Positions 27,748 to 38,907 are shown, counted from the stretch's first letter. The stretch: 64,000 nt of DNA from Blastopirellula marina DSM 3645 (GCF_000153105.1 NZ_CH672377.1:482532-546531); one strand, 5' to 3'. Translations and numbers: made by a program. Notes: generated by a model not told the origin, from the sequence alone.

Positions 27748-29076
27748 ATGAACCAGAATTTCGCTCAACAACCGTCACGTGCCGGCCGCTCGCTTGCCGC
27801 GATCGCCGGATTGCTGCTCCTTTCCGGCGGACTGGGCCTTGCGTTGACGCCTGGCGATGACAGCGCCTCGGCCGCGCCGCAAGCGATCGTCAAGCAAGTG
27901 CAGGCCCAATCGCCAACAGCGGACGCCGCCAACAGCGCCGCTGCGATCGTGAGCTGGGATCCATCGCTCGAACAAGATCAGGTGATGTTGTGCGCAGGAC
28001 CTCCCAACTGCGCTCCCTGCCCTTCGCCGGCGCAACTGCAGAATAGTCCGATCAAGGTCGGCGTCGACTCGGCCGATCCGATTTGCGAGGGAGAACTGCA
28101 TTGGAACGCGCGCCGCCCGATTCCTTGGCAAATCTTCGCCCAAGGCGAATACGTCGGCCCCGCTCGTCTGCAACATGTCCCCGAATATCGCCTGCGGGTC
28201 GATGATGAACTGGAATTCGTCTATCGATTAACGCGCAACGAGATGACCACTCCCTATCGCTTGAATGTCGGCGATCAGGTTCGCGTCGAATCGTTGACTG
28301 ATCCCAACTTGAATCGCGATCTGGTGATTCAGCCCGATGGTTCGATCACCGTGCTGCTGTTGGGTCAGGTGCACGCCGCCCGCAAGACGGTCACCGAGTT
28401 GACGGACCTGCTTGATCAGGATTACAAGCGTTACTACAAAGTACCCGCGATTACCGTCACGCCGCTCCAGGTGAACACCAAGCTGGAGGACTTGCGAGCA
28501 ACCGTCGATAGCCGTGCAGGCCGCGGCGGTCAGTCGCAGAGCGTCCGCGTGACTCCCGAAGGAACCATTCAACTGCCGGCGATCGAGTCGGTGCCGGCCC
28601 AAGGTTTGACCTTGGACGAGTTGAAACGGGAAGTCGACGAACGATACGCCCAAGTCGTTGACGGGATCGGCGTGACGCCGATTTTGACCGCTCGGGCTCC
28701 TCGCTATCTGTATGTGTTGGGCGAAGTGAAGACGCCGGGCCGGTTTGAGTTGGTCGGCCCGACCACCGTCATGCAATCGATTGCCTTGGCCGGCGGTTGG
28801 AATGTGGGGGGTAACCTGCGAGAAGTGGTGATCTTCCGCCGAGCCGAGGATTGGCGCCTGGTCGCGACCAAGGTAGATATCCAAGGCGCCTTATATGGCA
28901 AACGGCCCATTCCCTCGGACGAACTATGGCTACGGGACTCCGATATTGTGGTGGTCCCCAAACAGCCGATCCTGTGGGCCGACGAGTTCATCGACCTCGT
29001 ATTTACACGCGGAATCTACGGAGTCGCTCCGTTCAACGGCATCAGCATTACCTTCTCTGACATCACGACGCTATAG
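27748..29076 (+). CDS. polysaccharide export protein (Wza/SLBB type)
   Basis: Outer-membrane or periplasmic polysaccharide export protein of 442 residues. An N-terminal signal or anchor (SLAAIAGLLLLSGGLGLALT) is followed by a Cys-rich stretch (MLCAGPPNCAPCPSPAQLQ). Next comes the poly-export domain (YRLNVGDQVRVESLTDPNLN, LVIQPDGSITVLLLGQVHAA) and a SLBB-type beta-grasp (RYLYVLGEVKTPGRFELVG, then QSIALAGGWNVGGNLREVVI). No Wzc tyrosine kinase, polymerase or flippase lies nearby, so the polymer exported is unknown. It probably forms an operon with the TPR lipoprotein. Confidence 0.88.
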   Translation: MNQNFAQQPSRAGRSLAAIAGLLLLSGGLGLALTPGDDSASAAPQAIVKQVQAQSPTADAANSAAAIVSWDPSLEQDQVMLCAGPPNCAPCPSPAQLQNSPIKVGVDSADPICEGELHWNARRPIPWQIFAQGEYVGPARLQHVPEYRLRVDDELEFVYRLTRNEMTTPYRLNVGDQVRVESLTDPNLNRDLVIQPDGSITVLLLGQVHAARKTVTELTDLLDQDYKRYYKVPAITVTPLQVNTKLEDLRATVDSRAGRGGQSQSVRVTPEGTIQLPAIESVPAQGLTLDELKREVDERYAQVVDGIGVTPILTARAPRYLYVLGEVKTPGRFELVGPTTVMQSIALAGGWNVGGNLREVVIFRRAEDWRLVATKVDIQGALYGKRPIPSDELWLRDSDIVVVPKQPILWADEFIDLVFTRGIYGVAPFNGISITFSDITTL

Positions 29077-29085
29077 GTAATCTCA

Positions 29086-29113
29086 TCTGGGGGGAAGAAA
29101 GTTCCTCCCCAGA
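29086..29113 (+). terminator. hairpin after the export gene, probable terminator
   Basis: Stem TCTGGGG.GGA / TCCTCCCCAGA, ten bases after the stop of the poly-export gene. It has no T-run, so this is a possible rather than certain terminator. Confidence 0.5.
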
Positions 29114-29213
29114 CGAAACCAATTGACGCGAAGCAGGGTTTTAATGTACGACGGGCGAAGGCAACTTCGCTGCCCTGACTGTACATCCACTCCCCCTTCG
29201 CGGGCTCAAATCG

Positions 29214-31199
<1,986 letters not shown>

Positions 31200-31228
31200 C
31201 GTTGTCTTGTTCGACATCGCCGAGCATG

Positions 31229-32449
31229 TTATCCGTCGCGGCGCAGATCGACCGTCAGCGGCATTTGGCGACTAGAATTCCACAACTTCCATTGCGCTTC
31301 GTCGTAACCAAAATTGGCGGTCAGACCTTCCTGTTGCAGCGTTTCGACCAGCGCTCGCAGCACCGCTTCGTTTCGCATCTCTTGCGTAACGATCTTTGGT
31401 TTGGCGCCGCCGAAAGAAAACCCGCCGGAACTGGCGCTGCCAAACGACGCAGACGTTTCGCCGGGATTGCCTTGCGTTACCTTAAACTGATGCGTCGTCA
31501 CCAGCGCGTCGATCAATGAATCGATTGCGGCTGGATGCTTAAGCCGCGCCAAGACTGACGCCGCCCGATTCACCACGCGATTGTCTTTGCTGTGCAACAG
31601 TGAGATCAGCTGAGCCGCGGCGATTTCGTTCGGGCGACGCTCCAGCACAATCATCGCTCGATCACGAATCGAAGCCGAGGGATCATCGCAGGCAACCTTG
31701 GTTAACGCGAGCGTTGACGCGCCGTTGTCGAGATTCCCCAACGCATCGATCAACAGTTCACGAATTGCCTGGTACTTGTCGTCTTTCAACATTTCGATCA
31801 GCGGTTGGGTCGCCATGGGATCTTTGATTGCGGCGATTTCGGCTTGCGCCTTGGCCGCTCTCTCCCCGCCGCGTCGCATCTGCAGCAGATACGAGCGAAA
31901 TTTGACGCGCCAATCGTTGGCGCCATCTTCGTACTTCTCGGCGCGCTCACTCAACATCACGTCTTGCGGGTACATCCATTTCCCGTTGCGACGAATCATG
32001 CCTTGATTTTTGTTCCACTGATTGGGAATGATCCACTCGCCGCGACGGAGAATGTAGCCGAGCGCATGACGCGCCTCGGCGTGATTAGGATCCATCGCCA
32101 AAATCTGCTGCAGGTGATGCTCACGCTGCACCGGCAAATCATTGCTGGCGCACCACTGAACCATCTTCCAGTTGCCTTCGACATCCGGCGGCATCTGCGG
32201 CAAGATCGCCTCGTAGTTGCGCATTTGCGGCGACTTCTCAATCACCTCAGCGACAAAGTCGGCCGGCAAGATCATGTCGCCGCTGCTGGTGCGAACATGC
32301 AACTCTTGCGGCGTTTCAGCCGCAGGCGTCAGCAGCTCTCCCTCGATGCGCCCGCCGGACTGAAGCACAAATACGTCCGCAACCGCCGGCGCCGCAAACC
32401 AAGTTGCGGCCAAAAAGAGCGCGGCGGTAGGACGACAGATCAACTTCAC
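31229..32449 (-). CDS. exported HEAT-repeat protein
   Basis: Periplasmic protein of 406 residues with a signal peptide (MKLICRPTAALFLAATWFAA). The N-terminal domain (VFVLQSGGRIEGELLTPA, GDMILPADFVAEVIEKSP) is typical of planctomycete exported proteins. A short segment with GEWIIPNQWNKNQGMIRRNG precedes four to five HEAT-like repeats (ATQPLIEMLKDDKYQAIREL, STLALTKVACDDPSASIRDR, AAAQLISLLHSKDNRVVNRA, AAIDSLIDALVTTHQFKV). A Gly/Ser-rich insert interrupts the last part. It is a probable scaffold; no partner is suggested by the neighbours. Confidence 0.75.
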   Translation of the reverse strand: MKLICRPTAALFLAATWFAAPAVADVFVLQSGGRIEGELLTPAAETPQELHVRTSSGDMILPADFVAEVIEKSPQMRNYEAILPQMPPDVEGNWKMVQWCASNDLPVQREHHLQQILAMDPNHAEARHALGYILRRGEWIIPNQWNKNQGMIRRNGKWMYPQDVMLSERAEKYEDGANDWRVKFRSYLLQMRRGGERAAKAQAEIAAIKDPMATQPLIEMLKDDKYQAIRELLIDALGNLDNGASTLALTKVACDDPSASIRDRAMIVLERRPNEIAAAQLISLLHSKDNRVVNRAASVLARLKHPAAIDSLIDALVTTHQFKVTQGNPGETSASFGSASSGGFSFGGAKPKIVTQEMRNEAVLRALVETLQQEGLTANFGYDEAQWKLWNSSRQMPLTVDLRRDG

Positions 32450-32643
32450 GTCAGGTCGTTTGTCAGAGGGTAACGGGGGCTACCGGTTCAGTTTAGGACG
32501 CCGGACAACTTCGTGCGTCATAAATACCAACACCGGAACAAGCTCAAAGATACGGTTTCAGTATAGGCGAGCGAGTCAGAGAGAGCCATTTCGAAGCCAG
32601 AAATGACCCGCAAGAGGGGGTTCGATTCGCCAGATCGCAACGC

Positions 32644-33084
32644 TTATACCGAGGCTTCGCCGCGCGGCGCGAGTTGAAACGCGGCCAAAATCTCGTCTGG
32701 AATACGACGCGGCGTCCGTTTGATCATGTCGATCAACACCCACTTGGTTTCCGCTTTCGCCAGTTTCTTTCCATCGTCGACGCGACAGATTTCGTACTGC
32801 CGTAAGACCGACGCGGTGAAATAGTCGGACAGCCAGGTCCGGACGACCAACTCTTCTCCGGCGAATGCCGGCGAGAGGTACTCGATCGCATGCGCACGAA
32901 CCACCCAACCGCAGCCGAGTTCGTCGTAGCGACGTTTGCCCCAGTTCTCGGCGACCGAGTGGGCGACCGCGGCGTCTTGCATCCACCGCAGATAAACGAG
33001 GTTGTTGACATGCCCTTGCATGTCGATATCGGCCTGGGCGACCGAGATCTCGTGTTCGTAAATTGCCGCCACGGGAGACCTCAC
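32644..33084 (-). CDS. 4HBT hotdog-fold thioesterase
   Basis: Acyl-CoA thioesterase of the YbgC/FadM type with 146 residues. The N-terminus has the hotdog motif ISVAQADIDMQGHVNNLVYLRW, with the Asp replacing the usual catalytic one two turns before HVNN. Then come IEYLSPAFAGEELVVRTWLS and ETKWVLIDMIKRTPRRIPDE. The GTG start at 33084 overlaps the stop of the HAD phosphatase gene by four bases (GTGA), so the two are translationally coupled. The frame extends upstream to 33192, but that part is the phosphatase gene in another frame. Confidence 0.88.
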   Translation of the reverse strand: MRSPVAAIYEHEISVAQADIDMQGHVNNLVYLRWMQDAAVAHSVAENWGKRRYDELGCGWVVRAHAIEYLSPAFAGEELVVRTWLSDYFTASVLRQYEICRVDDGKKLAKAETKWVLIDMIKRTPRRIPDEILAAFQLAPRGEASV

Positions 33085-33668
33085 GAAATCGTAATTCGTC
33101 GCGGCGTGAAAAAGTTGCGCACGTCGACCACTTCCATCCCGGCCCGACGTCCCGCTTCGACTCCGAGGTCGGCGTCTTCGTAAACGCGACAATGTTCCGG
33201 CTCGACCTTTAACTGCCGAGCCGCTTCGAGAAAGACGTCAGGGTGCGGCTTGTGACGCTCGGTGTCTTCCGAAGTGACGCAAGCGTCAAAACAGTCGGCC
33301 AGTCCGACATGCGCCAAAATCAGATCGGCGACATAACGCATCGCGCCGGTCGCAACGGCCATCGGAATTCGTCCGCGATATTCGTAGACCAGTTCGACAA
33401 CCGGTTCGATCGGGGCTACTTCGGCGATTTCCAAGAGAAAAGCTTCTTCCTTTTCAATCGCGACAGTGTGGGAGTCGAGCACCATCCCCTGCTCTTCCGC
33501 CAACAATTCGACGATCTTTTGACTAGGACACCCCCCCAGCGAATAGAAGCGATCCTCGTCAAACGAGATGCCGTACTTCGCCATGGTGGCGCGCCACGCG
33601 ATGTAGTGCGCCGGCATCGTATCGGCCAGCGTTCCGTCGAGATCAAAAATCAGTGCGTCAAAAGACAT
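33081..33668 (-). CDS. HAD-superfamily phosphatase/phosphomutase
   Basis: HAD subfamily IA hydrolase of 195 residues, closest in motifs to the beta-phosphoglucomutase/YqaB group. Motif I is FDLDGTLADTMPAHYIAW, with nucleophile Asp9 and acid/base Asp11. Motif II is AVATGAMR, motif III Lys lies in TERHKPHPDVFLEAA, and motif IV is VYEDADLGVEAGRRAG. The cap domain is small. Substrate unknown; sugar phosphates are typical. It is co-transcribed and coupled with the thioesterase downstream. Confidence 0.88.
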   Translation of the reverse strand: MSFDALIFDLDGTLADTMPAHYIAWRATMAKYGISFDEDRFYSLGGCPSQKIVELLAEEQGMVLDSHTVAIEKEEAFLLEIAEVAPIEPVVELVYEYRGRIPMAVATGAMRYVADLILAHVGLADCFDACVTSEDTERHKPHPDVFLEAARQLKVEPEHCRVYEDADLGVEAGRRAGMEVVDVRNFFTPRRITIS

Positions 33669-33826
33669 TGGCGGTAGATTCCTTACGGCTGAAGTAGTTC
33701 GCCCATTCTAGTGGGAAAACGTCGGCTTTCGTAGGCCGCGAGCTGCCGGCGAAATTCGTTGACCCGAGCCCAGGAAGACGCATAATGGATCTTCCCCCCT
33801 TAATCCACACTCGACGGAGTCGATTC

Positions 33827-35065
33827 ATGTCCCGCCTGTTCTCCCTCCTTTTGCTTTTCCTGTTGTTTTCCGCGGCGAGTGCGGGGGACAATTGGCCGGA
33901 ATTTCGCGGCCCGCAGGGAGATGGAGTCGCGGAGAGCGACAATCTGCCGGTCGATTTCAGCGATCCTAAGGTCCTGAAATGGAAGACGGCGATCCACGAT
34001 CGGGGCTGGTCTTCGCCGGTCGTCTGGGGAGATCGCATCTGGGTCACGACCGCGACCGAAGATGGCAAACAGCAGTCGGTGCTCGCGCTCAACCGCCAAA
34101 CCGGCGAAATCTTGCTCGATCGCGTCGTCTTCACGACCGAGAGCCCGCAAGAAAAAGAAGTGAGCAACAGCTACGCATCCTGCACGCCGGCGATCGAAGC
34201 GGGACGTATCTACGTCCATTACGGCAGCTTCGGCACGGCCTGTCTTGATAGTAAAACCGGCGCGACGATCTGGGAGCGGCGTGATCTTCCCTGCGATCAT
34301 TGGCGCGGTCCTGGTTCGTCTCCGATCATCGATGAGAATAATCTGTACGTCGCCTTCGACGGTTACGATTTTCAATACGTGGTGGCGCTCGACAAACGGA
34401 CCGGCAAGACCATTTGGAAGCAGGACCGCAACATTGACTACGGAACCGACAACGGCGACCGCAAAAAAGCGTACAGCACGGCTTGTCTGTTTGAACATGA
34501 AGGTCAACGCCAACTGGTGATGCCCAGCGCGTCCGCTACGATTTGCTACGACCCAGAAACGGGCGCTGAACTATGGCGCGTGCGCCACGGCGGCATGAAC
34601 GCCGCTCCTCGCCCCCTCTACAAGCATGGCTTGGTTTATATCACCGGCGGCGACCGCGATCGCAAGTTGTTCGCGATGGATCCTTCTGCACGCGGCCTGG
34701 TTCCGGATGACGCGATCGCGTGGGGAATGTCCAAAGGGGCCCCCTATCGTCCGTCGCAGATCATTTTGGGAGATCGCATGTTCATCATCGACGACAAAGG
34801 AATCGCAACCTGCGTCGACGCGTTGACCGGCGAAAAAGTATGGCAGCAGCGAATCGGCGGCAACTATCGCGCTTCGCTCTTCGCCGCCGGCGACAATCTC
34901 TACTGCTTTGATGAAAGCGGAAAAATCACCGTCTTCAAAGCGAGTGATGAGTTTGAAATCGTCGCCGAAAGCTCGCTGCCGGAAGGTTTTCAAGCTTCGC
35001 CGGCCGCGGTCGGCGACTCGCTTTATCTGCGTACCGTGAAAGACTTGTACTGCTTCGAGAAGTAA
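33827..35065 (+). CDS. exported PQQ-type beta-propeller protein
   Basis: Secreted protein of 412 residues with a signal peptide (MSRLFSLLLLFLLFSAASA). It is a beta-propeller of repeated PQQ-like blades: GDRIWVTTATEDGKQQSVLA, ACLDSKTGATIWERRDLPCD, VVALDKRTGKTIWKQDRNID, CYDPETGAELWRVRHGG and CVDALTGEKVWQQRIGGNYR. It lacks the catalytic residues of quinoprotein dehydrogenases, so it is better viewed as a structural or binding propeller. This is a very common exported family in planctomycetes. A GGAG ribosome-binding site precedes the start at 33827. Confidence 0.88.
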   Translation: MSRLFSLLLLFLLFSAASAGDNWPEFRGPQGDGVAESDNLPVDFSDPKVLKWKTAIHDRGWSSPVVWGDRIWVTTATEDGKQQSVLALNRQTGEILLDRVVFTTESPQEKEVSNSYASCTPAIEAGRIYVHYGSFGTACLDSKTGATIWERRDLPCDHWRGPGSSPIIDENNLYVAFDGYDFQYVVALDKRTGKTIWKQDRNIDYGTDNGDRKKAYSTACLFEHEGQRQLVMPSASATICYDPETGAELWRVRHGGMNAAPRPLYKHGLVYITGGDRDRKLFAMDPSARGLVPDDAIAWGMSKGAPYRPSQIILGDRMFIIDDKGIATCVDALTGEKVWQQRIGGNYRASLFAAGDNLYCFDESGKITVFKASDEFEIVAESSLPEGFQASPAAVGDSLYLRTVKDLYCFEK

Positions 35066-35069
35066 GACT

Positions 35070-35993
35070 TTAGCAAGTCTCCGGCATAAACGTCGGCATC
35101 ACGATTCCTTCGATGATCGGAGTCTCGGCGAACGCCTGGGCCAGGTGCAGCTCACAGTTTCGCCCTCCCAGCGCGTACATCATCGCAACCAACTTTGGAT
35201 TGTTGCTGGGGATCAGCGCGACCGGCGTTCGCCCGGGGTATTGATTCAACTCCGCGGCGATCAGCGCCGCGATCTCGGTCGAGCTTGTGCCGACGCCGGG
35301 CCCGATCATGTTGCTCGCCGGATGCCCGATCGACGCCATGGCGCCGGTGATTTTTCCGTTCCGTTCGATCACCGAGCAATGCCAATAGCCGCGGGCATTC
35401 TCGATCATATAGCGCCAATCTCTTTGGCGCGACGTCCGCCAAATCTCCTGCTCTAACCGATCGATCTCCCCCACATCGGCGATCGTGGCCGGCCGCACGC
35501 GCTCGGTTGGCAAATCGATCAAGGCTAGTCCCCCTTCCGCCGGAACGCGAAAGAACATGTCCTGATAGACGGCGTAGGGATGAAAAAAACGACGACTGTA
35601 AAGCGAGAACGAATCGAGATTCATCGCGCTCGAAACCAGTCGCACCGGCAGCTCACGGTCTTCGGCAATCCCGATAATATCCTCCAACAACGCACTGGCG
35701 ATGCCGGCGCCGGCGAACTGGCTCGACGCGTTCATAATCCCGAGTGAGATATGCGTCTCGCGGGGATGATAGAAGCAAGAGCCGATCAAGCGGCCATCCG
35801 CTTCGCTTTGGGCGACCAGGCAACAGCCGGGATCAAGATCTTCGTACACTTCGGGAAACAGCCGACAATCCTCGGCCGGCCCCCGAAAGATCTTTTCATG
35901 GCCGTGTGACTCGTACCACATGTTGGTCGAGGAGTGGATCAGCAAAGCAAGCTCGGCCGCATCCTCCGGCTTGGCGGTATGAATCTTGAACAT
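35070..35993 (-). CDS. GNAT family N-acetyltransferase
   Basis: Protein of 307 residues with a GNAT acetyl-CoA-binding domain in the first half: FKIHTAKPEDAAELALLIHS, then ISLGIMNASSQFAGAGIASALLEDI (the glycine-rich loop is altered). The second half is a degenerate tandem GNAT-like unit (RPATIADVGEIDRLEQEIW, HCSVIERNGKITGAMASIGH). It is convergent with the propeller gene, five bases apart. The acceptor substrate is unknown. Confidence 0.82.
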   Translation of the reverse strand: MFKIHTAKPEDAAELALLIHSSTNMWYESHGHEKIFRGPAEDCRLFPEVYEDLDPGCCLVAQSEADGRLIGSCFYHPRETHISLGIMNASSQFAGAGIASALLEDIIGIAEDRELPVRLVSSAMNLDSFSLYSRRFFHPYAVYQDMFFRVPAEGGLALIDLPTERVRPATIADVGEIDRLEQEIWRTSRQRDWRYMIENARGYWHCSVIERNGKITGAMASIGHPASNMIGPGVGTSSTEIAALIAAELNQYPGRTPVALIPSNNPKLVAMMYALGGRNCELHLAQAFAETPIIEGIVMPTFMPETC

Positions 35994-36128
35994 GGCGACT
36001 CCGACGGCGTACGAGTTTCATTCTCTCTAGTTTCCTTTGCGGTAGGGGGTAAAGTCAACGCAGCCGCGGCAAAAGTGACTGTCGCATTGATTTCCGAATT
36101 TCCGCAACTTTTAGCATCACGCATGCAT

Positions 36129-36144
36129 TTGCACAAATACTGCA
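36129..36144 (+). promoter_or_regulatory. possible degenerate sigma-54-type element before DUF1559 gene 4
   Basis: TTGCACAAATACTGCA has the -24/-12 spacing (12 bases) and matches TGGCACG-N4-TTGCA except at three positions, including TG in place of GG at -24. It lies 77 bases before the ATG at 36220. Weaker than the four other elements. Confidence 0.35.
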
Positions 36145-36219
36145 TCTGCATTGCTTGTCGACAAATCTCGAATTACATTGCATGAGTTCTCCGCTTCATT
36201 TCTGCCGGAATACAAAATC

Positions 36220-37344
36220 ATGCGATCCAGAAAAATCAATCTGCGACGACGTTTATCACGCGGATTTACGCTGGTTGAATTGCTGGTCGTCATCGCGATT
36301 ATTGGCGCTCTCGTTGCGCTGCTGATCCCGGCCGTTCAACAAGCTCGCGAGGCTTCGCGACGAGCGCATTGCCAAAACAATCTACGGCAGATCGGCCTCG
36401 CCGCGCATCTCTTTCACGATGTGGAGAAGCGTCTGCCTCCCGGTTGGATCGGCGTGACCACCACCGGCGAAGATGAAGTATTTGGACTGACCGGCTGGAG
36501 TTGGAGCGCCCACTTGCTTTCTCAACTAGAGCAGGGAGCGATCGCCGATCGCGTGGCGCTCGATTGGCCGATGTTGCACGAAATTAATGACGCGAGCCGA
36601 CAACAGCGCGTGACCACGTTTTCCTGCCCCAGCGACCCTTCGCAGGAAGATCTAAGTTTCGAGTCTGCTGTCAACGCTCCGCTTACGCTCCCGGCGTCTC
36701 ACTATGTCGCCAATTTTGGGCCAACGCCGTTGTCGGCTTCACAGAATTACTCAGGCACGAAACGCCGCTTTTCCGGTCAACCGTTTCGCGGCCCCTTTCA
36801 TCACAACAGCGAAACGAAGATGCGCGACTTTCTACGCGGGACCAGCAACACTATCCTGGCCGGCGAGCGCCGCTCGAATCGAACGACTGGCTCCGCTCGC
36901 GCCACATGGACCGGAGTCGCTTTTGGTCATGCGGAGTATCTTTCGCACGCCGTCGGCAGTTCTCACCTGCCGATTAACGACGCGGATAACTCCGCTTTTT
37001 CTAGTAGTCACCTCCTTGGCTCGTTTTTCCTTTACGCGGATGGACATGTCGCGTTTTGGTCACAGCAGAGCGAGCATCTGCTGCTTGCCAAGATGAGCAT
37101 GTTGGATCAAAGTGATGATCGGCTCCCCATCATGCTGGCCGGCGGTGGATTTGAATTTGGAGAGACGCCTGAGGATTCTGAAGACGACGCAGACGCAGAA
37201 GATGACGACGGGAATTTCCTGATCGGCGGCGGAGGAGGCGCCGGCATTTGTCCGATCTGCCTTCGTCCTAGCGAGCGGCCATGGCCTCATATTCCTGGAG
37301 AAGATGACCACGTCCCCGTCAATCGGCCGATTCCTATCCGTTAG
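36220..37344 (+). CDS. DUF1559 protein with acidic, cysteine-containing tail (copy 4)
   Basis: Isolated fourth DUF1559 protein, 374 residues. The N-terminus SRGFTLVELLVVIAIIGALV has the canonical prepilin processing site. The C-terminal signature is HLLGSFFLYADGHVAFW (H-X9-DG). Unlike the clustered copies it continues with an acidic stretch (GETPEDSEDDADAEDDDG), a glycine run and a CPIC motif, and it has no lipoprotein partner. A Cys pair in an exported tail could bind metal or form a disulfide. The start at 36220 is taken because the prepilin leader is short and basic. Confidence 0.9.
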   Translation: MRSRKINLRRRLSRGFTLVELLVVIAIIGALVALLIPAVQQAREASRRAHCQNNLRQIGLAAHLFHDVEKRLPPGWIGVTTTGEDEVFGLTGWSWSAHLLSQLEQGAIADRVALDWPMLHEINDASRQQRVTTFSCPSDPSQEDLSFESAVNAPLTLPASHYVANFGPTPLSASQNYSGTKRRFSGQPFRGPFHHNSETKMRDFLRGTSNTILAGERRSNRTTGSARATWTGVAFGHAEYLSHAVGSSHLPINDADNSAFSSSHLLGSFFLYADGHVAFWSQQSEHLLLAKMSMLDQSDDRLPIMLAGGGFEFGETPEDSEDDADAEDDDGNFLIGGGGGAGICPICLRPSERPWPHIPGEDDHVPVNRPIPIR

Positions 37345-37475
37345 CGACGACCGCCGGCCGATATTCTCGCGGCGATTTCGTTAGAATGGATCGACGCAAT
37401 CCGCGTAACGGCGCAGCCCATCCGTGCATCCAAGGCAAGTATCGGCTCGCTCGAAGATTCTCGCGAAAGGAAGTC

Positions 37476-38678
37476 ATGCGTCGCACAAAATACGTCCTCT
37501 TCTTGTTGTTGATCGTTCCCTCTTTCGCTACAGGACAAGACTCGGGGATTGAGCCGGCGGCGCTCGATGGACGCGACGGGCGCAATCTGGCGCTCGATCA
37601 GTTTTTTCCCGTACCCAAGCTAAAAGTCGCGGAAACCAAACTAGAGCACGCGAAGTTTCCGGTGATCGATGCGCATACGCACTTTCGCTATCGCTTGCGA
37701 AGTTCGCCCGAGCAACTCGATGATTTTGTCGCCGTCATGGACAAGCAACAGATCGCGATCTGCGTCAGTCTGGATGGACGACTAGGGGACGAATTTCGCG
37801 AACATGCCGCCTACCTGTGGACCAAGTACCCCAACCGCTTTTTGATCTACGCCAACATCGACTGGCAAGGAGACGGCGATCCTGACAAGCCGGAGACCTG
37901 GGACTGCCAGCGACCCGACTTTGGGCGACGCATGTCGCTAGCCCTGGCCGACGTGAAGAAGCAAGGCGCCAGCGGCTTGAAGATATTCAAGCAGTTTGGC
38001 CTCGGCTACAAAGACGCCGACGGTTCGTTGCTGAAAATTGATGATCCGCGCTGGGATCCAATTTGGCGAGCCTGCGGCGAACTCGGTTTGCCGGTCATCA
38101 TGCACACGGCCGATCCAGTCGCTTTCTTTGACCCGATCGACGAAACCAATGAACGCTGGGAAGAACTGCATCGGCATCCCGATTGGCATTTTCCGGCCGA
38201 CAAGTTCCCGAGCCGCGAAGCGTTGCTGGCCGCTCGTAACCGCGTGATCGCGCGGCATCCGCAGACCACCTTTATCGGCGCTCATTTCGCCAACAACTCC
38301 GAAGATCTGACAACGGTCGCCAAGTGGTTGGAAGAATACCCCAATCTCTACATCGAACCGGCGTCCCGCATCAGCGAACTAGGACGTCAACCTTACACGT
38401 CGCGCGCCTTCTTTGTGAAGCACGCCGATCGCATCCTGTTTGGGACCGATGGTCCTTGGCCCGAATTGCGACTGACTTATTACTGGCGCTTTCTCGAAAC
38501 CTACGACGAGTACATTCCCTATTCCGAAAAACCATTCCCGCCGCAAGGCTTTTGGCGAATCTACGGAATCGGTTTGCCCGACGACGTGTTGAAAAAGGTC
38601 TATTACGAAAACGCGTGCAAGCTTATCCCGCACGCCCAAGAGAAGCTCGACAACTGGCGCAAAGCCGTAGCCGAATAA
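37476..38678 (+). CDS. exported amidohydrolase (amidohydro-rel superfamily)
   Basis: Metal-dependent hydrolase of 400 residues of the amidohydrolase_2 type, related to ACMS decarboxylase and resorcylate decarboxylase. A signal peptide (YVLFLLLIVPSFATG) precedes the catalytic TIM-barrel. Metal and active-site motifs in order are DAHTHF (His67, His69), a probable bridging residue in SGLKIFKQFGLG, HTADP, FIGAHFANN and the terminal Asp in FGTDGPWPE. Export to the periplasm is unusual for the family but common in planctomycetes. The substrate is unknown. GAAAGGA precedes the start at 37476. Confidence 0.88.
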   Translation: MRRTKYVLFLLLIVPSFATGQDSGIEPAALDGRDGRNLALDQFFPVPKLKVAETKLEHAKFPVIDAHTHFRYRLRSSPEQLDDFVAVMDKQQIAICVSLDGRLGDEFREHAAYLWTKYPNRFLIYANIDWQGDGDPDKPETWDCQRPDFGRRMSLALADVKKQGASGLKIFKQFGLGYKDADGSLLKIDDPRWDPIWRACGELGLPVIMHTADPVAFFDPIDETNERWEELHRHPDWHFPADKFPSREALLAARNRVIARHPQTTFIGAHFANNSEDLTTVAKWLEEYPNLYIEPASRISELGRQPYTSRAFFVKHADRILFGTDGPWPELRLTYYWRFLETYDEYIPYSEKPFPPQGFWRIYGIGLPDDVLKKVYYENACKLIPHAQEKLDNWRKAVAE

Positions 38679-38705
38679 ACATTACTCGCCGCGCGCGATG
38701 GGTGG

Positions 38706-38853
38706 CATGGCCACGGCCTTGCGTGGCCATGAATGCGGCGTCCAACCGGTTACGGTCGATTCTCGGCGTTCAAGTAGGCGGAAATGGGGTGAACAGTGCA
38801 ACGTTCTACGTTCGTTCCACGCACATTCATGGCCACGCAAGGCCATGGCCATG
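38706..38853. repeat. REP/BIME-like pair of inverted hairpins
   Basis: Two 29-base arms at 38706-38735 and 38825-38853 are inverted copies with one mismatch. Each is itself a perfect nine-base hairpin ATGGCCACG-GCCTTG-CGTGGCCAT (the right arm has ATGGCCATG on one side). The pair lies between the amidohydrolase and the convergent DUF58 gene. It differs in sequence from the REP-like element at 631, so at least two REP families are present. Confidence 0.8.
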
Positions 38854-38907
38854 GCGCCCACCAACTCTAGTGCTGAACAGTACTGGAAGCGCCTATCCTT
38901 CCTGGCG

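Noticed and set aside
29159-29174. Sigma-54 promoter before the redoxin fusion gene
   Set aside because: The spacing fits, but the -24 and -12 cores match poorly (AGGCAAC and CTGCC) and the sequence is part of a small inverted repeat.
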